64,000 nucleotides of DNA from Bacteroidales bacterium (GTDB lineage Bacteria; Bacteroidota; Bacteroidia; Bacteroidales; Paludibacteraceae): positions 1-64,000 of the forward strand of contig JALFYY010000015.1 of assembly GCA_022783865.1 (NCBI GenBank), read 5' to 3'. The translations under genes were made by a program, and so were the position numbers. Position 1 is the stretch's first letter; every line of letters starts with the position of its first letter. The notes beneath the pieces were generated by a model. The model was not told the origin of the DNA. It worked only from the letters and a program-made list of their open reading frames with translations, and did not search any database. This document shows positions 54,402-61,550 of this stretch, in pieces.

Positions 54402-55060
54402 TGACCGAAGTATTGCGTATATCATCTTCGTTTTCCGAGTCGTGGACAGCTTGGATAATGTTGCTTTTGCTTGTCCTTCTGCTGATCGACCTCAAAATGG
54501 AACCCGGCATGTTCTTCAACCATTGCAGGGAGTTGTTGTCCCGGAAGGAACGTGAAAACCTTTTCAACGAATCCACCGGCAATACCGTTGGCAATCTTTG
54601 CCTTTGGTGCTTCAAAATGGGTATCTTCCCTTTGGCAGTCTATCTCCTCGTTCATCCTTTGTATAACCTCAATTTTTTGCACTATCTCTTGTTGATAGCC
54701 TTGTGGTTGGGTATTGCACTGCTGAAATATCTTTTGGGGCGTTGGGTCATGTTCACCTTTCTCCGACCCGAAGATTTCTCCACTGCCCGCCGCCAATATG
54801 CTAAACTCACCGCTTGCCTTTGTGTCCTTCTCTATCCTGTGGTTCTCCTTATTCTTTTCCTTCCTGTTGAGAACAGGATAGCGGTGCTGATCATGTTTTC
54901 TCTGCTCGCTATTCTTTTCCTTTCCCTTTATCTGTGGAAAGCGATGCAACTTTTTTTCCGGAAAATATTAGCAGGTTTATATATTTTGTTGTACCTTTGC
55001 ACTCTTGAAATACTACCATTTATTGGGTTCGTGTATGCAGCAATGCTGATAGTTGATTGA
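54401..55060 (+). CDS. DUF4271 membrane protein
   Basis: A 219-residue protein with about six membrane helices (for example MLLLLVLLLIDLKMEPG and KLTACLCVLLYPVVLLILFL). Size, topology and position directly before hemD and rnpA match DUF4271, a Bacteroidetes-specific family of unknown function. Translationally coupled to the LOG-family gene by a TGATG overlap; hemD follows 25 bp later. Confidence 0.8.
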   Translation: MTEVLRISSSFSESWTAWIMLLLLVLLLIDLKMEPGMFFNHCRELLSRKERENLFNESTGNTVGNLCLWCFKMGIFPLAVYLLVHPLYNLNFLHYLLLIALWLGIALLKYLLGRWVMFTFLRPEDFSTARRQYAKLTACLCVLLYPVVLLILFLPVENRIAVLIMFSLLAILFLSLYLWKAMQLFFRKILAGLYILLYLCTLEILPFIGFVYAAMLIVD

Positions 55061-55085
55061 GTACAAACAATAAATTTATAAGGCC

Positions 55086-55841
55086 TTGAAAGTTAGAAAC
55101 ATACTGGTATCGCAACCGCGTCCGCAATCGGAGAATTCTCCTTATTATGACATGCAGGAGCGCTACGGCGTACACTTCGAATTCCATCAGTTAATCCGCA
55201 CGGAGGTGCTTACTCCGAAAGAGTTTCGCGCACAAAGAATCGATATTTTGGATTATTCTGCTATTATTTTCAATTCCAAAAACTGTATCGACCATTTCTT
55301 TGCACTCTGCAAGGAGATGCGTGTTGCCATTCCCGATTCCATGCACTACTATTGTGTTTCCGAGTCGGTGGCTAACTATTTGCAGAAGCATATCCAGTTC
55401 CGCAAACGCAAAGTTTTCTTTGCACCCAACAATAAGATGGACGGACTGCCTGCTATCATGCAACGCCGCCCCGATGACAAGTTTTTGATGGCGGTAGCCG
55501 ATGGTTCCAACGATAATGTGATTCAGATGTTTGCATCCCACAAACTGCAGGTGAAACCCGTTGTCCTCTATCGTACTGTATCCAACGAGTTCGCACCGGA
55601 GGAGAAGCTCGATTATGATATGTTTGTCATCTTCACTCCTGCAGGGGTTGAGGGATTCCGGAAGAACTATCCCGATTTCAATCAGGGCGAACGGATTATG
55701 GCTTGCTTTGGTGCTAAAACAGCCCAGGCATTGCGTGATGCCGGTCTTCGTGTGGACATCGAAGCACCTTCTGCCGAGTATCCTTCTATCACGGCAGCCA
55801 TCGATGCTTTCCTCAAGGAAAACCACAAGCGTATTCGCTGA
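55086..55841 (+). CDS. hemD: Uroporphyrinogen-III synthase
   Basis: 251 residues from a TTG start at 55086; no ATG exists at the expected N terminus, and an in-frame TAA lies 15 bp upstream. The sequence KVRNILVSQPRPQSENSPYY and DYSAIIFNSKNCIDHFF is the Bacteroidetes HemD pattern, and the C-terminal FVIFTPAGVEGFRKNYPDF plus CFGAKTAQALRDAGL completes the two-domain fold. It cyclises hydroxymethylbilane in tetrapyrrole synthesis. Other hem genes are not in the window. Between DUF4271 and rnpA, probably one operon. Confidence 0.9.
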   Translation: MKVRNILVSQPRPQSENSPYYDMQERYGVHFEFHQLIRTEVLTPKEFRAQRIDILDYSAIIFNSKNCIDHFFALCKEMRVAIPDSMHYYCVSESVANYLQKHIQFRKRKVFFAPNNKMDGLPAIMQRRPDDKFLMAVADGSNDNVIQMFASHKLQVKPVVLYRTVSNEFAPEEKLDYDMFVIFTPAGVEGFRKNYPDFNQGERIMACFGAKTAQALRDAGLRVDIEAPSAEYPSITAAIDAFLKENHKRIR

Positions 55842-55899
55842 TACGTTGCTTGCCAAAGACCGGTAAGGACTGAACACATTGCTATTCTGAATCATATAT

Positions 55900-56274
55900 A
55901 TGCCCAATCCGCTTACATTCGGAAAAGAACAGAAGTTATGCGGACAACTACGCATCAACAACCTTTATGCACAAGGAAAACATTTCGTGTGCTATCCCTT
56001 GCGGGTTACCTGTATGAAAGTATCCGGTGCTGCTGCCAACCAAATCTTGGTCTGGGCGCCTAAGAAACTCTTCAAACGGGCGGTCAAACGCAATCGTTTG
56101 CGCCGGCTTATGCGAGAGGCATACCGTCTCAATGCCGAAACTTTGGAAACCTGGTCTGTAGAGAATAATTGCCGTTTCCAAGTGGCGTTCAACTATCTGG
56201 CGCCCGACGAACTGCCCTATCACGTAGTGGAAAAGGCAATGAAGAAAGCTCTCTCCAAAATCACTGAAGTATGA
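55900..56274 (+). CDS. rnpA: Ribonuclease P protein component
   Basis: A 124-residue basic protein that assists RNase P RNA in tRNA 5' maturation. The RNR motif is [18 protein letters not shown], preceded by [20 protein letters not shown]; the C terminus [17 protein letters not shown] is typical. It overlaps yidD by 4 bp. rpmH, the usual upstream partner, is absent here. Confidence 0.95.
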   Translation: MPNPLTFGKEQKLCGQLRINNLYAQGKHFVCYPLRVTCMKVSGAAANQILVWAPKKLFKRAVKRNRLRRLMREAYRLNAETLETWSVENNCRFQVAFNYLAPDELPYHVVEKAMKKALSKITEV

Positions 56275-56501
56275 CTACACTGCAACGCATCATACGTAAA
56301 CTCTTCCTTGTGCCGGTGTACTTCTATCGTGCCTGCATTTCTCCGCTTACGCCGCCCTCATGCCGCTTTACGCCCACTTGCTCACAATACATGGTCGAAG
56401 CTGTCCTCAAGTATGGCATATTCCGGGGTGGCTGGCTCGGGATCAAACGCTTGTTGCGTTGTCACCCGTGGGGAGGTTCCGGATACGATCCTGTCCCTTG
56501 A
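56271..56501 (+). CDS. yidD: Membrane protein insertion efficiency factor YidD
   Basis: A 76-residue small amphipathic protein with the family signature [22 protein letters not shown] and the terminal [16 protein letters not shown]. It aids YidC-dependent insertion at the inner membrane. It overlaps rnpA by ATGA, the widely conserved order. trmD follows 35 bp later. Confidence 0.96.
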   Translation: MTTLQRIIRKLFLVPVYFYRACISPLTPPSCRFTPTCSQYMVEAVLKYGIFRGGWLGIKRLLRCHPWGGSGYDPVP

Positions 56502-56536
56502 TTAGTATTGTTTAATATCATATCACTCATCTCATT

Positions 56537-57217
56537 ATGCGAATAGATATCCTCACTGCTGTCCCCGAATTACTGGAAAGTCCCCTCAATCACTCTATCA
56601 TTCAACGGGCGAAAGACCGTGGCTTGGTCGAAATCTATGTACATAATCTGCGTGATTATACCCTCGATAAGCACCGTAAAATCGATGACTATGCCTTTGG
56701 TTTTGGGGCGGGAATGGTACTGCAGATCGAACCCATCGATCGCCTTGTCACCAAGTTGACGGGTGAACGGCGTTACGATGAGATTATTTTTACTGCCCCC
56801 GATGGGGAGCGTTTCAATCAGAAAGAGGCGAACCGCCTTTCTCTATGCGAGAATATTATCATCCTTTGCGGTCATTATAAGGGAGTTGACCAACGGGTGC
56901 GCGATCATCTTATTACGAAAGAATATACCATTGGTGATTTCGTTCTTACAGGGGGAGAGATGCCGGCAGCCATTATGACCGATGCCATAGTGCGCCTTTT
57001 GCCGGGGGCTTTGGGAGATGAAACATCGGCTTTGTCCGATTCTTTCCAAGACGGACTTTTGGAAGCGGGTGTCTATACCCGCCCTGCAGAATACAAAGGT
57101 TGGAAAGTACCCGATATCTTGCTTTCCGGCAATCAGGCGAAAGTCGAAGAGTGGCTCTACGAGCAGTCTCTCCAACATACTCGCCGGCGCCGCCCCGACT
57201 TGTTGGAAGAAGAATAA
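56537..57217 (+). CDS. trmD: tRNA (guanine-N1)-methyltransferase TrmD
   Basis: A 226-residue SPOUT methyltransferase that makes m1G37. N-terminal [20 protein letters not shown], the knot motifs [14 protein letters not shown] and [13 protein letters not shown], and [18 protein letters not shown] are all present. Length normal. Last gene of the operon; a small hairpin (TACGCC GTTA GGCGTA at 57259-57274) follows without a T-run. It is separate from the usual rplS-rpsP context. Confidence 0.97.
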   Translation: MRIDILTAVPELLESPLNHSIIQRAKDRGLVEIYVHNLRDYTLDKHRKIDDYAFGFGAGMVLQIEPIDRLVTKLTGERRYDEIIFTAPDGERFNQKEANRLSLCENIIILCGHYKGVDQRVRDHLITKEYTIGDFVLTGGEMPAAIMTDAIVRLLPGALGDETSALSDSFQDGLLEAGVYTRPAEYKGWKVPDILLSGNQAKVEEWLYEQSLQHTRRRRPDLLEEE

Positions 57218-57238
57218 CTTCCGGACAATGCTGTCGGA

Positions 57239-57260
57239 GCCTGGGCGTCCCGCCCGCATA
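57239..57260 (+). repeat. Palindromic module, TGGGCG/CGCCC core
   Basis: GCCTGGGCGTCCCGCCCGCA preceded by CAATGCTGTCGGA, the family linker, between trmD and the convergent pseudouridine synthase gene. Confidence 0.6.
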
Positions 57261-57293
57261 CGCCGTTAGGCGTACAGACAAAAGAGTTGGAAA

Positions 57294-58217
57294 TTATCCT
57301 TTCTTCTCATGAAATACTCGCAAGAAATCCTTTGGAACAGGCGTTTCGAAATGCACCTTTTGCTCTGTCACCGGATGGGTGAATTCCAACACTTGGGCAT
57401 GGAGTGCCAATCGGTCGATGGGAGATACTTTGCCCGAACCGTACTTTCTGTCACCGGCTACCGGACAACCTCTGCTCGCCAAATGTACACGTATCTGATT
57501 GGTCCTGCCGGTTTCCAGATTGAGTTCCAATAGCGAATACGTATCTTCCGCTGTGGCTTTCAGGGTCTTGTAGTTCGTGATGGCTATCTTTCCTCCGTTG
57601 TCGGTGTCCGACGAATAGACGCGTGTAGTGCGTTTGTCTTCGGTGAGCCATGTGGTGATCTTGCCTTCCGTCGGTTCTGGCTTGCCTTCTGCAAGTGCGA
57701 TATACGTACGTTTCGTAACCAGTTGCCGCCAATAAGTACGCATATATTCTTGCAAGTCTGCCGACTTGGCAAAGACGAGCAAACCGGATGTTTCCCTGTC
57801 AAGCCGGTGTACCACAAACACTCCTGCACGCGGGTCTGCCTGACGCACATATTGTCGCAGAATGGAGTAACAGGTAGTCTCTGTCGAACCCGCAAAAGTA
57901 GGAACGGTGAGCAATCCCACTTTCTTGTCCACTACTATCAGATAGTCGTCTTCATAGACAATGCGCACTTTCGGATGGTTCAGCTCCTTTTTCCCTTTCC
58001 CGCTGACTACCGTCACCTTGTCACCCTCTTTCACAGGACTCATGAAGTGTGTTACCACTTGTCCGTTCACTTGTACTTGCCGGTGTGCCAATAGTGCCTT
58101 TATGGCATTGCGTGTCATACCGCCCATTTTCTGTAGCAGAAAATTCATGATGTCGCTCTCTTCTCTTGCGATGAACGAAGTCTCTTTGTGCGTATTTCTC
58201 ATTTTACCTGTAGCCAT
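57294..58217 (-). CDS. RluA-family pseudouridine synthase
   Basis: 307 residues from the Met at 58217, chosen because a -7 promoter element lies just upstream and the longer start would overlap it. An S4-like RNA-binding domain (RNAIKALLAHRQVQVNGQVV) precedes the catalytic domain with the active Asp in VVHRLDRETSGLLVFAK. Other motifs: LETGRTNQIRVHLAS and GDRKYG. It isomerises uridines in rRNA or tRNA; which sites cannot be told. Monocistronic on the minus strand. Confidence 0.92.
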   Translation of the reverse strand: MATGKMRNTHKETSFIAREESDIMNFLLQKMGGMTRNAIKALLAHRQVQVNGQVVTHFMSPVKEGDKVTVVSGKGKKELNHPKVRIVYEDDYLIVVDKKVGLLTVPTFAGSTETTCYSILRQYVRQADPRAGVFVVHRLDRETSGLLVFAKSADLQEYMRTYWRQLVTKRTYIALAEGKPEPTEGKITTWLTEDKRTTRVYSSDTDNGGKIAITNYKTLKATAEDTYSLLELNLETGRTNQIRVHLASRGCPVAGDRKYGSGKVSPIDRLALHAQVLEFTHPVTEQKVHFETPVPKDFLRVFHEKKG

Positions 58218-58245
58218 ATGTGTATATTGTTTTGCTAATACGCTG

Positions 58246-58253
58246 CAAAGATA
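58246..58253 (-). promoter_or_regulatory. -7 element before the pseudouridine synthase gene
   Basis: Minus-strand TATCTTTG followed by CA, about 29 bp before the start; a TTG lies 22 bp further upstream, a slightly wide spacing. Confidence 0.55.
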
Positions 58254-58308
58254 CATATTATTTATGATTTATGGGCAATGTTCGCGGTTTTGATCCCCTC
58301 CAACTGCC

Positions 58309-58385
58309 AAAAAGATGGAGTCTGCCTGCCGTTTCATCGGTAAAAATCAGGAATCATAATGTGATGAACACAGTAAACAGACTCC
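58309..58385 (-). terminator. Large hairpin with T-run downstream of the ncRNA candidate
   Basis: On the minus strand GGAGTCTG (58378-58385) pairs with CAGACTCC (58317-58324); inside it TTCATC (58363-58368) pairs with GATGAA (58333-58338), and ATCTTTTT follows. It could be a second terminator for the ncRNA or a separate small RNA. Confidence 0.5.
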
Positions 58386-58439
58386 GAAGATCTACTTGTT
58401 TTGTCTGAGCTGGCTGTCGTACGTATTCCATCATACATA

Positions 58440-58668
58440 CAAAAAGGCGTCGGCTCTTGGCAATCTCCTTGGGAAGGTTCTGGTAAACCCGTGATTAAAG
58501 AAAGCAAAACAGCCTACGCCTGTGGATGATAGCCGATTGCAAGCTGTGCATCACTATCATAAAGGTGCGAAGCCGTCCTCTGTAATCACTTGTTCAATGT
58601 ACCAGATTTTCCCAAGTCGGAGTCGGTCTCTGTTAACGATATTTGTGGGTTGCCGTTGCTGGCAACTC
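58440..58668 (-). ncRNA. Structured non-coding RNA candidate (6S-like hypothesis)
   Basis: A stretch of about 230 nt with no plausible ORF has an exact-consensus promoter at 58675-58706. It contains a 5' hairpin GTTGCC/GGCAAC, a TGATAG/CTATCA hairpin near the middle, and a long-range stem: CTTGGGAA (minus, 58616-58609) with TTCCCAAG (58475-58468), plus TCTGGTA with TACCAGA, 15 bp in all with a small internal loop. It ends with GCCGACGCC and five T; AGGCGTAGGCT (58521-58511) can pair with AGCCGACGCCT (58455-58445) as the terminator stem. Size, own promoter, and closing long-range helix resemble 6S RNA (the Bacteroidales-1 motif), but I cannot confirm the family. No RNase P or tmRNA signatures. 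Confidence 0.65.
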
Positions 58669-58674
58669 AGCGTG

Positions 58675-58706
58675 CAAAAGTACACAAATATTTTGGTTGC
58701 TACAAC
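58675..58706 (-). promoter_or_regulatory. Promoter of the ncRNA candidate
   Basis: Minus strand: -33 GTTG (58703-58706), exactly 20 bp, -7 TACTTTTG (58675-58682) followed by CA. No ORF starts downstream for more than 400 bp. Confidence 0.75.
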
Positions 58707-58844
58707 TTTTACCCGCAGAATATCGTCGGCTCTTTTGCTTTCCGCTGCAAAGATAGAGCATAATTCCCGTTGTACATATAGACAGATATAGATTTCGTAT
58801 CTGCATTGTATCACTATTATTGTGTAGAGATTCCGATGTGTTCT

Positions 58845-58868
58845 GTAGAGACGGGGCGTGCCCCGTCT
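58845..58868 (+). repeat. Palindromic module, ACGGGGC core
   Basis: Exact 24-bp copy; a half module (GTGTAGAGATTCCGATGTG) lies just before it. Rest of the gap 58669-58936 holds the ncRNA promoter and the hexosaminidase terminator. Confidence 0.8.
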
Positions 58869-58884
58869 AAAAGCGAGGTAATAC

Positions 58885-58916
58885 AAAAAAGAGGACGCAC
58901 CCAGTGTTGCGTCCTC
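58885..58916 (-). terminator. Intrinsic terminator of the hexosaminidase gene
   Basis: Minus strand GAGGACGCA (58916-58908), short loop, TGCGTCCTC (58899-58891), then six T; 20 bp past the stop codon. Confidence 0.9.
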
Positions 58917-58936
58917 CGATATAAATAATAATGTCC

Positions 58937-61285
58937 TTACAGCCTCGTCGTATTGCTCTCTTTTCCTAAATAGAAGCATTTGGCACTTATGTTCTCGCTT
59001 TCCGCTGCAAATGGACCCCTGTACAGAGGTGAGTCTTTGGTTACCTTGCTGCCGTCTGTCGTATAGCGTATCTCTGCTTTTTCGTAGGGGCTGTTCATCT
59101 TTATAAGTCCGTTTTCAACAATGATACCGGGCTGCGACAGATGGAAACTGTATCCCCATGATTGCAATCGTGGTAACTCGTATTCCATAATCTGATAGTT
59201 GTATGCGTTTAGTGCCGATGGGTAATCTGAGAAATCCGGATACGCATTCCATGCCCGCTCCATGATACCTAATATCTTCGGGAACATGTATTCTTCCACT
59301 TGGTCTGTGCTCCGTATGGTTTCGGCAAACAGATGTGCCTGCACACCCCGTATGTTCTTTTTGCATTCCTCCCGTAATGCCGTCTTGCCGCTGTTGGCGT
59401 AGGCTTCAATATCCCTGTATTCGCCTTTCATCGTGCGGCGCACCGACTTGTACAGGTCAAACGGTTGCAAATCAAAACTCGTGTATTCATCGGTATATCC
59501 GCCCCAGTGTAGCCCTCTTTCCTCTTCGTGATTCAGATAGCACATGTCCAGATAGCAATTCGTTACGCAACTGATGATCACGGGATAATTGCCGTTGGCA
59601 AGCAGATAAGGCTTCTCGTCGCCTTTCCATTCCGGCACGCTGTTCCAGCAATAACTTAGTACATTGCTGTGGGCGAATTTCTCATTCGGAATGCCTTTTC
59701 TGAGTGCAATTTCTTCCCACCCTGCTACTTGTATATCCTTCTCTGTCAGATAACTGATTACTTGTGTCAGGAAATAATCTTTCAGGTCGGTCAATTCCTG
59801 TAGTTGGTGTTCTTCCATAAATGCCTTGCATACCGGCGATTCTACCCATGCGCCTGGTGCCACCTCGTCACCGCCTATGTGGAACACATGTAGCTCTACC
59901 CCTGCTTCCCTGTACATATCCTCGATTTCATCGATGATTTTATATACAAACCGGTAGCACGATGGCAGCGCAATGCACATTACGTTGTCCGTATAGTGTT
60001 GTGCCGATTCATAGACGGAAGTGTCATCAAAATCCGTTAGCAGATATTCGGTCGCTTTTTCAGGGTCGCTGTCGATGTATTTCTTATACCGTACTTCCAT
60101 TGCTTTGATAGCGGAACGGATATGTCCGGGCATGTCTATTTCGGGTATCACTTGTATATGCAATGCGTTGGCATGACGCAATATTTCTATAAAGTCTGCT
60201 CTTGTCAGATACCCGTTAGCCGTAGTGTTCATATCCTCTGTATCCCAACCGCCGCAATAGGCAGGGTAGAGGCAATCCTTCTCGTCTGTAGTATATCCGC
60301 GTTTGCTGCCCATCTCTGTTAGTTCGGGTAGTCCGGGAATCTCTATGCGCCACCCTTCGTCGTCGGTCAGATGGAAATGGAATACATTCATCTTGTATGC
60401 CGCCATAGCGTCCAATATCTTCATCACTTCTTCCTTCGGAGTATAGTTGCGCGCAATGTCGAGCATAAATCCCCGATGGGCAATGTCAGGGTAGTCGGTG
60501 ATGACAGCGCAGGGTATCTTCGTTCCGTAGTTCTCTATCAGGCGTTGTAGTGTCTGTTCGGCATAGAATTGTCCCGTTTCTGTCGATGAAACCGTGCAAA
60601 TAGAGTCTTTTTTGATAATAAGCCGGTATCCCTCTTCCTGAAGACTTTCGTCTGTCTTGTGTTCCCGTATGGCTTGTTGTGTGTCGCACACGCCTTCTTT
60701 ATGTATTGTCTCTTTCGGTGTGGGCAGGATATGCAGGCTTTCTGCTGCGGTTGTATCGGTGTTGGTACTGTCGAATCGTGCATTGATGGTATAAACCTCC
60801 TTGCCGTCGGCATATACAAACCCTGCATTCCGGCGGAACTCCTGTCGCTTGTCCGATAACTTGTAGTCGATACTGATACGCTGGGGCTCGCCTTCGTTCA
60901 TTACGATGAATGCTCCTTGTGGACCGGCACTTGTTCTTACGATATTGCCTTTGTGGCGCAATGTATAGGTTTTGCTTTCTTGTGGGGCAAGTGCCTGAAA
61001 ATGCGCTGTCGGCGTAAGGATATGGTAACTGGCGCATACCTGTGTGATATGCAGTTCCTCGTTTTCCTGTTCAAGTGGAGATACCGACATCTGGCAGTAA
61101 TGCAACGCCCAGTTCCGTTTCAGACTATCTTTGCCTGTGTTCGTGATGGTGATGTAGCTTTCGCATACGCCCCATGTAACATCGTTTTGTCCCATTTCCC
61201 ATGTGAGTGCTATGGGTTGCTGGTTTTGTCGGCTGCACGCACAGCCGAGCAAGATGGCTGTTGCTAAATAGAGTAGTTTTTTCAT
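58937..61285 (-). CDS. Beta-N-acetylhexosaminidase lipoprotein (GH20)
   Basis: 782 residues from the Met at 61285, which opens a lipoprotein signal (AILLGC, Cys15). GH20 domain: N-terminal domain 2 (LHILPTPKETIHKEG), DYPDIAHRGFMLDIARNY, FHFHLTDDEGWRIEI, and the catalytic pair in HIGGDEVAPGAW (Asp473-Glu474), followed by VAGWEEI and the Trp-rich end of the barrel. A chitobiase/HEX_C-like terminal domain (KAEIRYTTDGSKVTKDSPLY) closes it. It removes terminal GlcNAc or GalNAc from glycans or peptidoglycan fragments in the periplasm or at the surface. Divergent from the GHL10 gene. Confidence 0.95.
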   Translation of the reverse strand: MKKLLYLATAILLGCACSRQNQQPIALTWEMGQNDVTWGVCESYITITNTGKDSLKRNWALHYCQMSVSPLEQENEELHITQVCASYHILTPTAHFQALAPQESKTYTLRHKGNIVRTSAGPQGAFIVMNEGEPQRISIDYKLSDKRQEFRRNAGFVYADGKEVYTINARFDSTNTDTTAAESLHILPTPKETIHKEGVCDTQQAIREHKTDESLQEEGYRLIIKKDSICTVSSTETGQFYAEQTLQRLIENYGTKIPCAVITDYPDIAHRGFMLDIARNYTPKEEVMKILDAMAAYKMNVFHFHLTDDEGWRIEIPGLPELTEMGSKRGYTTDEKDCLYPAYCGGWDTEDMNTTANGYLTRADFIEILRHANALHIQVIPEIDMPGHIRSAIKAMEVRYKKYIDSDPEKATEYLLTDFDDTSVYESAQHYTDNVMCIALPSCYRFVYKIIDEIEDMYREAGVELHVFHIGGDEVAPGAWVESPVCKAFMEEHQLQELTDLKDYFLTQVISYLTEKDIQVAGWEEIALRKGIPNEKFAHSNVLSYCWNSVPEWKGDEKPYLLANGNYPVIISCVTNCYLDMCYLNHEEERGLHWGGYTDEYTSFDLQPFDLYKSVRRTMKGEYRDIEAYANSGKTALREECKKNIRGVQAHLFAETIRSTDQVEEYMFPKILGIMERAWNAYPDFSDYPSALNAYNYQIMEYELPRLQSWGYSFHLSQPGIIVENGLIKMNSPYEKAEIRYTTDGSKVTKDSPLYRGPFAAESENISAKCFYLGKESNTTRL

Positions 61286-61324
61286 GTGATTTAGAGTAGA
61301 AGGTTCAATAGGCATATTTGGTTG

Positions 61325-61356
61325 CAAAATTACTACAAATAATTCATATACGCAAA
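61325..61356 (-). promoter_or_regulatory. Promoter of the hexosaminidase gene
   Basis: Minus strand: -33 TTTG (61353-61356), 20 bp, -7 TAATTTTG (61325-61332) followed by CA. Leader about 35 nt. Confidence 0.8.
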
Positions 61357-61402
61357 TGAATGCCTAAAAATGCGATATAAAACACTTTAATGTGTAGATT
61401 TA

Positions 61403-61410
61403 CCCCCCCC
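61403..61410 (+). other. C8 homopolymer between divergent promoters
   Basis: Eight consecutive C in AT-rich DNA, 16 bp upstream of the -33 box of the GHL10 gene. A possible slippage site. Confidence 0.5.
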
Positions 61411-61426
61411 GTGAAGCCTATAAGTC

Positions 61427-61457
61427 TTGTTAAAATCAAAATAAAGCGGTAATTTTG
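61427..61457 (+). promoter_or_regulatory. Promoter of the GHL10-type gene
   Basis: -33 TTG (61427-61429), 20 bp, -7 TAATTTTG (61450-61457) followed by CG. Leader about 87 nt. Confidence 0.7.
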
Positions 61458-61550
61458 CGATTTAATAAAAAGAGTGTTTTTTGATACTGCGTATAGCGTT
61501 CGTGTCTCTCTGCTCTTTTTTGATAGTACCTTAAATCCTGAAAAGAACCA

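Noticed and set aside
58440..58668. RNase P RNA or tmRNA
   Set aside because: Neither the RNase P GAGGAAAGTCC core nor a tRNA-like end with tag peptide could be found on either strand.
58522..58791. 89-codon plus-strand ORF over the ncRNA region
   Set aside because: It crosses the strong minus-strand promoter and structured region; no start context and no recognisable protein features.
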